64,000 nt of DNA from Antitrichia curtipendula (taxonomy: Eukaryota; Streptophyta; Bryopsida; Hypnales; Leucodontaceae): assembly GCA_951230915.1 (NCBI GenBank), contig OX579634.1, forward strand, positions 48,683,570 through 48,747,569. The letters are read 5' to 3'. Below are positions 1-12,632 of this stretch, in pieces (position 1 is the first letter of the stretch; each line of letters opens with the position of its first letter). The translations under genes and the position numbers were made by a program. The notes under the pieces are model-generated. The model was given only the letters and a program-made list of their open reading frames with translations. It had not been told where the DNA came from and made no database searches.

Positions 1-1
1 A

Positions 2-2859
2 ACCAAAGCAGAATTCAATAGCATCATCAAGTCTGAAAACATTGTGGTTCAATGGATTGCCAACGACAAATTGGACATGATTGGAGATTATGTAGAGACA
101 TGGCGCATTGTATTGTGGGATCATGCATTTTGGTGGTTCTTTAAGAAAGACTCTTCGTATTCAAGGTCTACTCCTTTCAAAGAACAAGAGGGTACCAATG
201 CTGCATTAAAGCGGATTCTATATAGGTATAACCTTTACTTCAGTTACATTTATTTGTATAAATGTCGTTTGCTTAACAATTCCATAGAATAACCACATTT
301 GCATCTTTCTCATTGCAATAATCACATTTATTCTATGATTGCAGATATTTCAAGCGAGAGTTGGTTCAAAAAGGTGGGATTGAGAGGAAATCCATGCCCA
401 AGCTTTTTAGGGGTTGGCTTGACACGTCTTTGAAGGGTTGTATGTTCACTTTGACTCAACAACGGGGGTTCTCTATCCAAGAACTCCAAGCTTGTCTTTG
501 GTATCTAGAGTGTGCAAGGACTTTTGCCCCGGCACTTGAAGAACCTGAGAAAGAGGCTGCTAAAGCCCATCCCAAAACAACCACACAGATGGAGTCTCTA
601 GATGTCGAGGATGAGCCTGAGGAGGTTGTTCCCCTTGCACCAGTGAAGAAGGGTCGCAAGCCAAGAGAGAAGAAGACTGTGAAAGAGACTACCATGAATG
701 ACGACACCCCCTCTTCATCAGTGCCTGCATCTATTTTGGCGCCTCCTCCTTCTATTGTGCCTTCCATTGCTCTTGAAGTGATTGATACAGCTCGCTCCCA
801 TTGCCCTCCGACTCTTACATCTACTACAGCAGATGTCTTTGCTTCATCTGAGTACAATGCTAGGTTGGCAGTTCAACCTGATAGACATGGTATTGAGTCT
901 CAAGCTCTAATTCTACCCTCGTCAGTTTCTGCAATGCTTAGCGTCAAAGAGAAGACAGGGAAAAATGCATTAGCATGGGATCAAATGCTTGATTTTGCAA
1001 AAAAGGTAACATCTATGCTCTCTAACCTTATTGTAATTCTCTTATTTTATTTTGACTTTTAATTGTAAGCATGCAATTCTTTCATACATATAATAGTGTG
1101 CATTTTTGAATGTCAAGGTTGGGAGAGAGCGGATTCTTAGAGGCAACGTGAACCCTGGTTCATGTTTTGATTTGATTGTTGCTGATATCCCGGATGGGCT
1201 ACCGGTCCCAAACGTCTCAGTTCCACCTTCTTATGTTCCTACTTGGAACATGTTGAATCAAGAGGAGGTTATTGAACCCATCTTTGAGTTTGCATCGGAG
1301 TATGTTCATGATGATGGAGCAATTTTATTGTTCCACCCAGAGAACGGGAAGGTAAGGGAATTTACACTTGAGCGTGCCGATACGTATGGCTTTCGGCTAC
1401 TTGACTCTTGGATGGGTGTCAATGAGCTAAAGCTTTCTAGCTGCAAGAAATCCAAACGTTGGGTAAGTTCCATTGAAAGTTACCTCATTTATAATTTGTG
1501 ATGCTTCAATCCATTTCTAGCAACATTGTATTTGTCAAGTATTAATTGTCATACTTGTTTGTCCCTTGCAGTCGCAGCGCTTTCGAATCCTTCTTTTTGT
1601 GCGAAGCAAATGGGAGGAAACATCAATGGTGTCTAAGTTCTCTATCTATATGAACCAACAACTTAGCAATGAACACGATATTTGTTATTTTGGGAGAATT
1701 CCATGATTTTGGGAGTATGCTGTTCAGCGCGGTTCGCGCTGATCTGCACAACAGATTGAAAAACTGGAATTTTTGAATGGTCATAACTTACTCAAATCTT
1801 ATCCAAACTGGGCATATGAGGTGTTTTTTGACATCTAAGGAATCTGTAGATGTCAAAAAACACCTCACATGCTCATTTTGGACAAAATTTGAGTAAGTTA
1901 TGCCCATTCAAAAATTCCAGTTTCCCAATTTGTGATTCAGATCAGCGCAAACCGACCTAAATTGGGAGATAGGAAAGCTCCCAAAATAACGAATATTGTG
2001 TTAATGCAGGCACAAACCTTGAAGAAGTCGACCTACTCCACAACTTCACCTCCTTGCAGACTCAGCTGATGAATGGTGTAGTTCCATGGAGAGGTGCCCG
2101 TGAGAAGGATCCTGTTTTTGTACAGCTATTGATTGAAGCATTTTCAAAGCCTGGTGATGTGGTACTAGATTGTTTTGCATCTACAGGTAATCCTCACTAT
2201 TTATTAATTGCTTAAACCATATAGTTTCTACATTGTGTGTAACATATAAACTTCAACTAATGATGTTGCATTCAATGAACAGGGGCCTCCATCCATGCAT
2301 GCCGTAACATTGGACGTCATTTGGTGGCCTTGGAGAGTGATAGTGAGATTTTCAAAGCTCTTCTTCAACCTCTGAATACCCCTGCTACTTCTAATGCCAC
2401 CATCCAAACCAAGCGCCCTATAGTGGTTGATGATTCCGATGATGATGACGTTGTGAGGCCTTCTGCAAGACCCCGAAAGAGACGTTGTTGTAAGTAAGTT
2501 GGTTGTTGCCTTCATGCATGTCTATATTTTCTTTTCTCTTTTATTGTACAATATCTTAAAATTTACTCAAAGTATCTAATTGTTTATTCATTGTATCTTG
2601 TAGAGGTTGTTCTCTCCGGCATCTTGTACTCTCGCCTTCTCCTAGTCCCAAGAATTTGCCATGGTACATCCAGACTCTAGCGACAGCTATGGCAGAGGCT
2701 CCCTCACCCATTTCTGTTGCCAAACATCGTTCATACGATGTTGCTTTCAAGAAATTTTTAGACGTAGAAGCCGATGTTGAGACACCAGAGTTTACATGCA
2801 ATGATAGTACTCAAGTTAGTGATCATTCTTCTCCCATGTGTGGTATTGGATCAAATTGA
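2..2859 (+). CDS. Beta-class DNA N4/N6 aminomethyltransferase-like protein, 5' partial, spliced
   Basis: Exons read best as <2-225, 345-1005, 1118-1462, 1572-1671 plus 2007-2186 (split by a MITE), 2283-2489 and 2606-2859. The junctions have GT donors (GTATAA, GTAAC, GTAAGT, GTAATC, GTAAGT) and AG acceptors, and all phases agree. The protein has an N-terminal region of unknown type and a charged linker (RKPREKK). Then comes FDLIVADIPDG, at the place of catalytic motif IV, and further on KPGDVVLDCFASTGAS, which matches motifs X and I (SAM binding). Motif IV before motif I is the beta-class order of bacterial N4-cytosine/N6-adenine methylases. The tail is acidic then basic (DDSDDDD, RPRKRR) and suits a nuclear protein. 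Two key motifs are off-consensus: DIPD instead of (D/S)PP(Y/W), and FASTG instead of FxGxG. Activity is therefore doubtful and a non-catalytic or regulatory role is possible. Gene structure is seen; the family is recognised from motifs only. Confidence 0.72.
1672..2002. mobile_element. MITE inside methyltransferase-like exon, 4-bp TSD (AATG)
   Basis: This is a foldback element of 331 bp. The ends AACACGATATTTGTTATTTT (left) and AACACAATATTCGTTATTTT (right, reverse complement) are near-perfect inverted repeats, and the long arms (GGTGTTTTTTGACATC and its complement) meet in the middle. AATG flanks both sides (1668-1671, 2003-2006). Removing the element and one AATG joins the flanking exon sequence in frame, which supports a real insertion into coding sequence. 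It belongs with the elements at 11731, 13099, 15588, 29592 and 37563. Confidence 0.85.
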
Positions 2860-3962
2860 TCATGTTCTAGACACTATTGTTGTTACTTGATTTCCTAATA
2901 TCATGTAGTGAGACTAAAATGACCACTACATTCATGCACCTTATTATATTTTTGAGTTAGTTTGCATTCTTGTGTCTTTGGTGTAGGAGTAGACGACATC
3001 TTCATTCTAAAGGACATCCACACATTGCTATTAAATGGCCTTCAAATTGCATGGATCTTTAAGTTGAAATTGAATTATATAAATACTAGTGGAGCCTCAA
3101 CATTGAGCATTTATGGAGACATCTATAGTTTCAAGATAGAATAATGTTTGATTGAAAGGTCCTAATATTATTTTATTGTATTTTATCACTTAAATATATT
3201 ATTAGATCACATTTAATATTAAATTAATCCTAAACCACTCTCTGCATTTTTAGGATTTAGGAAGAAGCTTGAGAAGGAATTTAAAAGAATGTCCAAAAAG
3301 AGCAAGAAGATGGATTGGGTTGCATCATGTAATCTTGTTGCATAAATCCGCTACTCCCTTAGCAAATCAAGGATCCTTAAATCCTTATTTTTTCTAAATA
3401 GAACTATTTTATATTTGGCTAAAGTGATTATTCTATTATTCATCTTCTTGTATTCTTTTGAAGAGATAAATTGAATGTATGTGAGGTAAATTTTATACTT
3501 TTTAAGTAGTGGCTTCATGCACATAATTTAGGTTCTATGTGCAATGTGAGAAATCCAAGATTTTAGCTCATATCTAAATAGAACTTATGCGGATTGAATC
3601 TATTTCTCTCAATTAGCAACATGCCGCTCTTCTCAAATGGCAATATGTAATTAGAACTTATAAATGTTAGTGTCAGCATACAAATAAATTTGATGAACCT
3701 TAGTAAAGCTTGAAAGGAATTATAAATTTTAATTGGAAATGGTACCTTCATTGACATGGTTTCATAATGCCCCGTAAATATAGGTCTATAGGGTCCAAAA
3801 GTCTATCTACCTTGGACCTAAGGTATTGGACATTGATCCTTACCTTAAACAATTGATTTTTTAGTCCCATCCAGTAATCATCCAAACCCTTTTTCATCAA
3901 ATGCAATGAACAACAAAAGTATTTCATCCAACAAAGTCAACTACCAAAAACATTCATTCAAA

Positions 3963-4011
3963 TCCATTCATCTCCATTCATCTCCATTCATCCCCATTCA
4001 TCTCCATTCAC
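3963..4011. repeat. 10-bp minisatellite, about five units
   Basis: The unit TCCATTCATC is repeated about five times in tandem, with one unit changed to CCCATTCATC. Confidence 0.85.
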
Positions 4012-4121
4012 TTGATTCATCTTCTTTAAATGCATTTATAGCCGTATGATTTTTTTCTAAACAACGGACATAGGCATCTTGTGATGAAAAGTTATAAATT
4101 TGTCCTAAGTTCTTCTAAAAC

Positions 4122-4183
4122 TGCTCAACGCTCAACGCTCATCAGTTGTTGCTCAACGCTCGCTGCTCGCCGCTCCCTGCTCA
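4122..4183. repeat. Short imperfect repeat GCTCAACGCTC / CGCTGCTCGCC
   Basis: A local run of GCTCAACGCT and related GCTCGCTGCTC units, GC-rich against an AT-rich background. No function is visible. Confidence 0.6.
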
Positions 4184-5643
4184 TACTTTAGCAACCCTAT
4201 CAATAGCCACAAGGTCTTTTGGGGCATAAATGCCAGTGCATTAAAAAATGCACAAAATTCCTAAGTCTTTTTTGGAAACATAATTATAAACAAAAGAATA
4301 AACAAAACATGTAGAATAAAATTAGCAAATTAATTTGAAGTCAATCTAAAGTCATTCTAAATTTTTTTTAGAATTTTTGAATAATAACAATAATAATATT
4401 GAATACATTTCTAATAATAAAAAACAAAAAAATTCAACAATAATAATACAAAAAACAAATTTTTTTGGCATTTGTATTTGAAATTGGAGAATCTTCATAA
4501 ATAATTTAAAATTTGATGAACTCTAGGCTAAAAGTGAAAAGTGAAAATATATATAATTTGAAGTTACTACTCTTAGTTACATAAAATATAAAAGATTTAT
4601 GTTCCTCTCTATACTATTCATTCAATGAAGACAAATTTAAGATGAAAATGTTGTAAATTTAAAATTGTTAAGTTTGAATTTATAAATTTATAAATTTGAA
4701 ATAAATTCTTTTTGTGATGGCATTTGGAAGGAATTCTTGCATGTTCTTTTGGAAGTTGGTAGAAAAAATATTTATGGTATTATCATTTTGTAGCTTAGGT
4801 CACCTTGCTTAATGGATTGACATACACCGTAATGATTAACCCTTAAAAGACATTTCATATTCATACTTGGTTAAACTTCATTAGTTTTCTAATTATAATA
4901 TACCTTTCAAGAATTTGATATTTTTTATGCATTAACATATATCCAAAATTTTAATTCACTTTTTATAATGAAAAATATTAAAATGAATTTTATGTTATTT
5001 TTAAAAATAATTTATTTACAAAATTTATAGTACTTACAAAAATGCTTAAAATAGATGGACTTTTTTTAGCTAAAATGGAGATGTTAGTGATAATAATTAT
5101 AGTGTAATTGGTGTAATCTTTGAGCTCACTCTAAAAAATTTGATCGAAAAGCATAAAAAATGTGTATTTTAAGCTATCAAGAATCAAGATGCTACCTTCA
5201 AAAAGTCATAAAAATTATAATTTTAGAAATTTTAGAAAAATAAAATGGAATAAAAAATAGATTATTAGGGATATTTTTTTTTATTTATGTTTAAGGACAT
5301 TTAAAATCAATAACTACGTGAAATATAGGTTTTGACTTTTTATCATATTTCTCAAGTTGTTTTTTCTTTTTAGGTTAAAGGACCTCATGTACATAAAGGG
5401 TAAACCAATTTTGACCTAAAATGAAATGAAATCAATTATAAATGATAAAAATAATATAGAAAAAATATATATTGCATTAAAATATTAGGATTCCGTTGCT
5501 CTTTGCACTATCAGTGGCACTTGATTGAAGGTTTGAGAACATTGTTTTTTGTATTGGAAGTGAAAATTTTCACATAGACAATGAAGCTCCAAAAGCATTC
5601 AATTTATATACTATAATAATTTCTCATTGATGTTCTTCAATTC

Positions 5644-6162
5644 GGGGGGTGCACTTTGTTCTACTACAACAAACCACGTGCGAATAAGTAGTTTCTTATA
5701 AACTATAATTTCAACTTAAAATTTTGAGCATTGTTTAATAATGACTATAGGTTTCTATTGCCAAAATTTCCAACTGAAATAAAATATGAAAGGATTTCTA
5801 AAAGAAGTTGAAAATGAACTAAAATGGCATGTTTTTCAACTTAAATAATTATAGAGAACACATTTCGATGACCATTGAATCGATATTCAACTCAAAATGA
5901 GCTTTCAATAGAGAGTTGTTTTTAGGAATTTTTGTTCATTTTTTAGACAATTTTTTTAATATAATATAGGGGTGTGAAAGATATTTTTTAGTTCTATAGT
6001 GTATCTTTTTACTTCAAAAATTTGTAACTAATTATTATTAACAAATAAAAATATCAATAATTCCAAACATAAACTTTAAAAGTAGAAAAATCTATTCATA
6101 ATTTATGTATTTTTTTTTTCAAAAAGTATACAGGAGGTCCAAAGTTTTGTTCGCACGTGATT
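5644..6162. mobile_element. Degenerate copy of the 6317-6897 MITE
   Basis: The interior (about 5695-6120) aligns over its length with 6380-6812. Shared features include the ACTATAATTTCA region, the AATGAACTAAAATGGCATGT stretch and TATAATATAG. Inner inverted repeats ACCACGTGCGAA (about 5673) and TCGCACGTGA (6151) match the ACCCACATGCGG/CCGCCGCACATGGG pair of the neighbour. The outer ends are decayed and no TSD could be defined. Confidence 0.6.
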
Positions 6163-6226
6163 TCTAATGGATAATCTCGAGTTCTTCAAGTGAACTCCTC
6201 GAGTTCTTCAATTATTCATTTGTAAT

Positions 6227-6231
<5 letters not shown>

Positions 6232-6257
<26 letters not shown>
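6232..6257. repeat. TA dinucleotide microsatellite
   Basis: About a dozen uninterrupted TA units, lying between the two related MITE copies. Confidence 0.9.
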
Positions 6258-6263
<6 letters not shown>

Positions 6264-6316
6264 TAATTTGTACTTTGAAAAAATGAATTTTCTACTATGG
6301 AATGATGGTCTCTATG

Positions 6317-6897
6317 CTAGGGGAGGTCACTCTCACTACATTTGGGGTACCCACATGCGGCGGAGTGATTTTTTGACCCCCTATTTACTTTTGAATAAAC
6401 TATAATTTCATCCTAAAATTTTGAGCTTTGTTTAACAATGACTAAAGGTTTCTATTGACAAAAATTTCAATTCCAAATAACACAAGATATATTGTCTAGA
6501 AAGGGTTGAAAAATGAACTAAAATGGCATGTTCTCCAACTAAAATATTTATAGAGCTCACATGAAGATGACTATTGCATCAATATTCAACCAAAATAAAC
6601 TTTCAATAGAAAGCTATTCTATAGAATTAATTTTTCATTTTTCGAATTTTTTTCTTATATAATATAGAGGTGTAAAAGTTATTTTCACATTTACAATGTA
6701 TCTTTTTTCTTTTAAAAATTTATAACTAATTACTATTAGTATAAAAAAATACCATTAATTCAAAACATAAACTTTTAAGGTAGTCAAATCTATCCATAAC
6801 TTTTCTTTTGGAAAAAAAATTAAATTTTAAGATGTATTATATGTATTACTTTTTCCGCCGCACATGGGTTGCTAAAATGCGGGGAGTGTCCTCCCCG
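6317..6897. mobile_element. Mutator-like MITE with 10-bp direct flanking repeat
   Basis: Identical GGTCTCTATG lies on both sides (6307-6316 and 6898-6907). The ends GGGGAGGTCACTC and, on the opposite strand, GGGGAGGACACTC are inverted repeats. A second inner pair (ACCCACATGCGGCGGA and its complement) continues the symmetry. A 9-10 bp duplication fits the Mutator superfamily. No coding sequence is present. Confidence 0.75.
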
Positions 6898-6907
6898 GGT
6901 CTCTATG

Positions 6908-9900
6908 GGATTCAATTTTAGTCATGTAACTTCAAAATTATTCCATAATTTTTGTTACAGCTTCAAAAATCCATTGTTTTCATCTTAGTTTCATTCCTCC
7001 ATTTTTTTAGTCGTGATTTTAAATACAGTGACATGGGAACAAAATAGATCCTATATTTGTCAATATCCCCCCCCCAAAGCTCACTCCAAATATTGTCTAA
7101 ACTAGTTCCAACTTCAAGGTCACCACTTGAATTTATAGTGATTTGAATTTTATGTCTATAATTATAGAGTGCTAACTTTTTTATTTGAATGGCACAATGA
7201 GATAATTTGCATTATGATATTCTACACTATATTATAAATTTATAAAGAATTTTTTTGATTTTTTGAACAAGAACTGCATTTGACATGAATTATTTTTCTA
7301 ATATTTAAAAATTCATGATAATTTTTAATTTTTAATTTTTTTTTCAACTAATAGAATTACAAAAAATATATAATCACATTTTTTAATTATAATACAAAAA
7401 AAATCACATCAAACTCATAGATACTTACAAATAAAGTTTTTAAAAATGGTAACAAGTTTGTCCTTTGAAGGTTATAAGGCTATAGAATTTAGTTGACATG
7501 GAAGTCTTGGTGATTATTAACTTGTCATGGTGAACAATGGTGGTGTATGTTGACCAATAGCTAGCATCAGGCCTTATATTTGTCAATATTAAAACTTCAA
7601 AAGTCTCATCCAATTATTTTCGACCTATACTTCATAAGTTAATTGAATTCAAAAGGTTCTTACTTGTTTTTTTTAAATCTCTTGAACACCCTCAATTAAA
7701 AAGATACTATAGATTCCAATTTTACTACTATTGTCTAAGCTTTATTCCACCATTTTTGTCCTGGCTTCATTCCATCATTCCAGTCATCATGCCTTAAAGG
7801 CCCCCATGGTTGCAAAGTAAATCCTATATACGAATTGCCATAGACAAGTTTGAATGAAGAAAAGTTTTTTCTTGTGTAAATAAAAATAAAAAAGACACTT
7901 GGCTAAGGTTCCTAATAAAATCTAGGGTTTGTATTCTATTTCTTCAAGGTTCCAATCAAACAATCACTGTAATTTGACATTCATATTGTTGTTGCTTTTG
8001 AGAAGTTGGAGAATCTATTCAAATAAACTTCAATGTGAACCAACTTCATTTCTAAGTTGTATTTCATAATTATTATTGAAATATAGATTAATTATTTTGA
8101 TGCACGATTTTTATAGATGTGCATGTTCAACTTATTTTATAAAATAAAATTATATATAGAAAACTTAAACAAATGTAGAAAAAACTAATACAAAAATTAA
8201 AATTGAGATTTTGTAAATGCACAATAAATTGTATGTTTTATTTGATTATGATTGATTTTGTAGATTTAATTTTTAATTTTACCATTAGTAAATGTTAAAA
8301 CATCAAAATATTGTTTGCAAATAAAACATTAATAATTCAATGGTGAATTTATTGTGTGCGCTATACTAAATATAATTCATTTGGAACTTATAAAAAGTAA
8401 AAAATAGATTAAATGAAAACTTATTAAAAAAATTGTATAATAAATTATGATAATTTAATGTATAATTTAAATATCTTATTTTCTAGTTTTCATTTTTCAA
8501 TGTAGAAAATTCAATCAATTAGACAATCTTTAATTAATAACATATGCTTATTTAGGAATAGTTTTATTAATCTTTTTATGTTATGTATTATAAAAATATT
8601 GAAGAGAAGATAAAACATTGTTGTTGATTTCAAAAGCATAAGACTTTGTAGTTATTGAAGAATTAGTTTTTCATCAAAGATAGTGTTTGGTATTTGATTC
8701 TTATAGTAAAATCTTTCTATGGGTAAATTTTTATAGCTGATATGAAATTGTATATATAAGCATATGTATTATCATTTATTCAACAATGATAAAAAATAAT
8801 CTATTGCTTATCATTTTTTAAATTATAACTTCAACAACTAAGTCTATCCTTGAAACAATTGATTTAAATTACCATATACTACATAAAGGAATTTCATTGA
8901 ATCTTGGAGGTTTTTTACCCAATAAGTTTATTGAATTCAATGCAACTTTATTGTAGATATTATAATTTATTCTTGTTTTTGTTAATTCCATTCAAATGCA
9001 AGTTTAGTAGATGGGTGAGAACAAAATAAATTATAAAATATATTATATAATTTACTGAATAATATTTTATGGAATATAGATTGACATTTTTTTACATTGA
9101 AAATTATTTTATGCTTGATCTTCCCAAGGAACAATCTTTATACATGTTTGTATATTGGACTTGTTTTTTCTATCTAAAAAATTTATTTTCTAATATAAAA
9201 TACCGCCTCCCCTCAAATAATGGATGCTAAAATAAAAGCAAATAAATTAGTAGGTCTTTCTTGTAATCACCTATAAAATATAAAATATTCTTTAAAATCC
9301 ACAGTTCACCATTATATTATTGAGATCTTTAAGCACTTATAGTTATAATTTTGAAATTTTAGTATTAGACTAGTATTAGAATAGTAATAAAATGTAGTTT
9401 ATTTATTAAAAAATTATCACATCAAATAATTGTTAGAATACTTATATACATTTAAAAAAATTGGCATTTCATCAATTGGATAATAATCAAATAATTGGTA
9501 ATTTATTTTCATTAAATGTAAAATTCATTAAGGACAAAAAATCTTATCAAATTTAACTACCAAATAATGAACAAATTTAATTTGGATTGATGAATGATTT
9601 TAATCTTTCATTTTCTATAGTTATAAAAAATTTGGTGCATGGTCTTTTGGGAAAGCAGTTCAATTAGATTAATCTACTTTGCAATAATTAGATATGGCAT
9701 TATCATAATGTCTATTTCAAGAGAATTGTGAACATAGAAATATGTGGACTTTTGATTGAATAGGATTTTAATTTAAATATAGCATTGAAAACATCAATCC
9801 ATAGATTTAAGCAATTAAAAAAAAATTGTAATGGATTTTCCATTTGTTCAAAATAAAAATAAAAAAATATAATTTTACCACAATTAGATCATCATATTTT

Positions 9901-11034
9901 AAATCCATTCTTATAAATAATCAACTCAGTATTTGCAATCAAACTGAAAGGAACTTTGGAATTCAAACTTCAAATATAATGATAATATACTAAAGATATT
10001 ATTGGTAGGTTTCACCATTAAATGCAATCTAAAATTCTTAATCTAAAATTCTTAATCGAATATTAATTCCTACGTATTCATATAAGATTTTTTTTTTTAA
10101 ATTAAAAAAATGGAAGACCATGGTTTAGAAAATGATATTATTTATAATAATATGGATATCCTAGCATTCATTCATTTTTTTCAAAATGAATATTAATTTT
10201 TTTTACTCTTATAAAGTCACTAAAAATTCAAAACAAATTACAATATCAAATGTTAAACTTATTGAAATATTTTATTAAAAAATTAAATAATAAGTTATAT
10301 CAAAACATAATAAAATACATTATTTTAGTCAAAAATTATAGTTTTACAAAAAAATTGATAAACATCAAGATTTTAGTTTATATGTATAGTTACTATAGTA
10401 TAGTAGTACAAAGATTTACAAATAGGACCTTTAAAGTCACCATTGTGCTTAAAAAACATACCTTCCAATCACTTAAATAGCCAACTTGATTAAAAACCTT
10501 TGTATATTCAATTTCAGTTGCAAAAGACTTCAATAGCATTTATTGAAAAATCACAACTAAATTTTTCCAAAAGTCTTAGAACTTATGAACCAACTTCAAA
10601 AACTATTAAATGATGATTAAGTGTGAAATAATATCTACAAGGTTATTGATGGTAATATTTTAATACACAAATATTTTGTTTACTTATTTTCAAATGGTGT
10701 AAGTTTTCAAAATGTGTAATTTAGGAATCATGTATTATAGAAAAGATGAGAACTATAATTAAGCAGTTATTAGAAAAGAACAATAACATATCATTTGAAA
10801 ATGAAAATGTTGTATTTGTTAAAAGAAGAAATAAGTACAAGAAATAGACAATTTTGACATTACTTTCTCTAAAAAAAAATTAAAAAATACCAATTATAAA
10901 ATATGGAATGCAAAGACACAAACTTCAACCTTCGTATGGTTAATACTTTATAAGAAAATATCATTGCTAACATTGTTACATTTTGTTATGAATAAATTAC
11001 CAACATCATAGAGAGAGAAGCACTTGAACTATAT
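6908..11034. other. AT-rich intergenic DNA without a recognisable gene
   Basis: Long AT-rich stretch with short homopolymer runs (for example C9 near 7069). Partial self-similarity between about 6950-7100 and 7560-7800 (ATATTTGTCAATAT shared) hints at another decayed repeat. I see no gene, RNA gene or clean element ends. Confidence 0.5.
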
Positions 11035-11322
11035 GTGGACATATTTGAAGATCCCATATGTACGAAGTACTACAATGTAGATGAAGCCCAATATAATGTT
11101 CTATCAAACCAAAAATTAGAAAATCTAAAGAATCTAGTTTCCGGTAAAAGAATCATTAGTTGTGAAGTATTCAATTTTTACAAAATAAATCAAAATTTGA
11201 TGGTTTATGGTGGCACACACGATAGCAAGCTTCACTTCCTCGATCCTGGAGGAGTTGACTAGGCAACTTGTAACAAGACTGGCGAGGACGAAAGGTATAA
11301 GTATTTCAGGACGACTAACTTA

Positions 11323-11625
11323 GATCATCTCCACCAGTGGCTCTGGCTCGCTCAAAGTGGATAGAAAGTAGCCATGCCCCTCTCAAACTCTCCTATTTGG
11401 CGAATCTAGCAAGTCACTCTCTAAACCACTATTCATGCATTATTCACCTTAAGTTTAGTGAACTTTATTCTCTACTTCCCTAGATAAGTGGTCAACTGCT
11501 TATTTATACGGGGTGTTGGAATTTAAGGCCACCTTTTCAAAGAGCATGGGTGAAGATTGAGAGCCTTCAGGCCCCGCCAAACCAGATGGAAAACTTTGAG
11601 CGAGTCTGGACCAGTGGAGATGCTC
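11323..11625. mobile_element. PIF/Harbinger-type MITE, TSD TTA
   Basis: The ends GATCATCTCCACCAGTGG and, reverse complemented, GAGCATCTCCACTGG are flanked by TTA on both sides (11320-11322, 11626-11628). The related copy near 29945 (opposite strand) reads straight through GACTAACTTAAG without the insert. That confirms the insertion point and the TTA duplication typical of PIF/Harbinger. Confidence 0.88.
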
Positions 11626-11730
11626 TTAAGGGTTAAGGTTAAGGGGAGGAGTTGTTAGAATCACAAACAGCTGTTGAATTCTAGCTAAACTAGGTGTCGT
11701 TCCTTTTCTCAAGAAACCATAAGTGTAATA

Positions 11731-12051
11731 ATGGGCAATTTCGTTAAAATGGCGAAATTCCGTAACTTTGGCAGTTTTCACAGTTCAGAGCGCCCGCTCT
11801 GAAATGTTCAACTGTCCTAGATTTCTGAAATCTAAACCACTTATAGATGTCTGAAATCTACAATAGTCATAGATGTTGCTTTCAAAGTTCAAACCGCACG
11901 ATTTGAAATGTACATTAGTGATAGATTTCTGAAATCTATACAAGACAAAGATTTATGTAATCTATACCCCTCGTAAATGTCACTTTCGCAGTTCAAAGTG
12001 GCCGCTCTGAAAATGGCATACGGAATATGCCATTTTAACGAAATTGCGGAT
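11731..12051. mobile_element. MITE with 4-bp TSD (AATA)
   Basis: The ends ATGGGCAATTTCGTTAAAAT and, reverse complemented, ATCCGCAATTTCGTTAAAAT are flanked by AATA (11727-11730, 12052-12055). R1 copy B reads GTGTAATAGCAGAAGG without the insert. The interior has repeated TAGATTTCTGAAATCTA-like units and two inverted GCTCTGAA stretches. Confidence 0.88.
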
Positions 12052-12632
12052 AATAGTAGAAGGTAAAAAAACAATAACAATTTGACTTGGCTCGTGAAAT
12101 ATATTATACAAAAACTTTTGAAATAATTGCCTGTCGCGTGACGGATATCACATATGGTCAACCTAAAATGGCATATAAAAAACTTGCACTGTACTCTACT
12201 GTACAACAGTTTGCTATGCTAGCTCAAACCATATCCATGAACATGAGATGGCCCATATTATACCAGAGCAGAGCAGCCAGTCATGCAATTGCATACTGTG
12301 TCTCCACCCAAGCTCATGCTGGTGTAGGAACTTGCTGAGACGATGCTCTCTATGTGGGAAGATACCTATGATACCGATTCCGAAATTTTTAGTGGAGAAA
12401 ATACCGTATTGGAGAACACTAAGCCCCCTGACGTACAATTCCTTCAACTTGCTTCATATGATTTGACAATAGTGGTCAAAACTTCGGTACTTTTGTGTTG
12501 ATATTTTTACTTCAACATAGGTTCATCCAGATCTTCAACAACATGTTGCAAAGCCGGAACTCTGATGGCCAACGTTCTATAAAGCCTTGTGTAATGTGCC
12601 CTTGTGCCATCAGCAGTTTTAGCCATAGCCAA

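Larger units (their letters stand above)
2860..5643. other. AT-rich intergenic DNA
   Basis: No convincing gene is seen. The stretch contains two short tandem repeats (listed separately) and a lysine-rich open stretch at about 3254-3346 after a possible acceptor, which I do not call as an exon. Confidence 0.6.
11199..12480 (+). repeat. Dispersed repeat R1, copy A (with two insertions)
   Basis: Sequence shared with 14930-15590 and, partly inverted, with 29841-31446 plus 33088-33177. Landmarks are AAGCTTCACTTCCTCGATCC, CTAGGTGTCGTTCCTTTTCT, CATATCCATGAACATGAGAT and GAGAACACTAAGCCC. A purine-rich GGGGAGGAG followed by TGTTAGAATCAC at about 11652 resembles a polypurine tract and LTR start. R1 may therefore be a decayed Copia-type element, but no coding domain is recognisable. 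Copy A carries a Harbinger-type MITE and a 4-bp-TSD MITE, both absent at the same points in other copies. Confidence 0.65.

Noticed and set aside
456..857. Minus-strand open frame of 133 codons
   Set aside because: Antisense shadow of exon 2 of the methyltransferase-like gene.
3254..3346. Lysine-rich open stretch after TTTTTAG (RKKLEKEFKRMSKKSKK)
   Set aside because: Short, composition-biased, and beyond the apparent stop at 2859; no supporting splice partner.
10250..10480. 76-codon open frame in AT-rich DNA
   Set aside because: Low-complexity composition, no homology signal, no context.
11035..11262. 75-codon open frame entering R1 copy A
   Set aside because: The end is R1 repeat sequence; no domain recognised.
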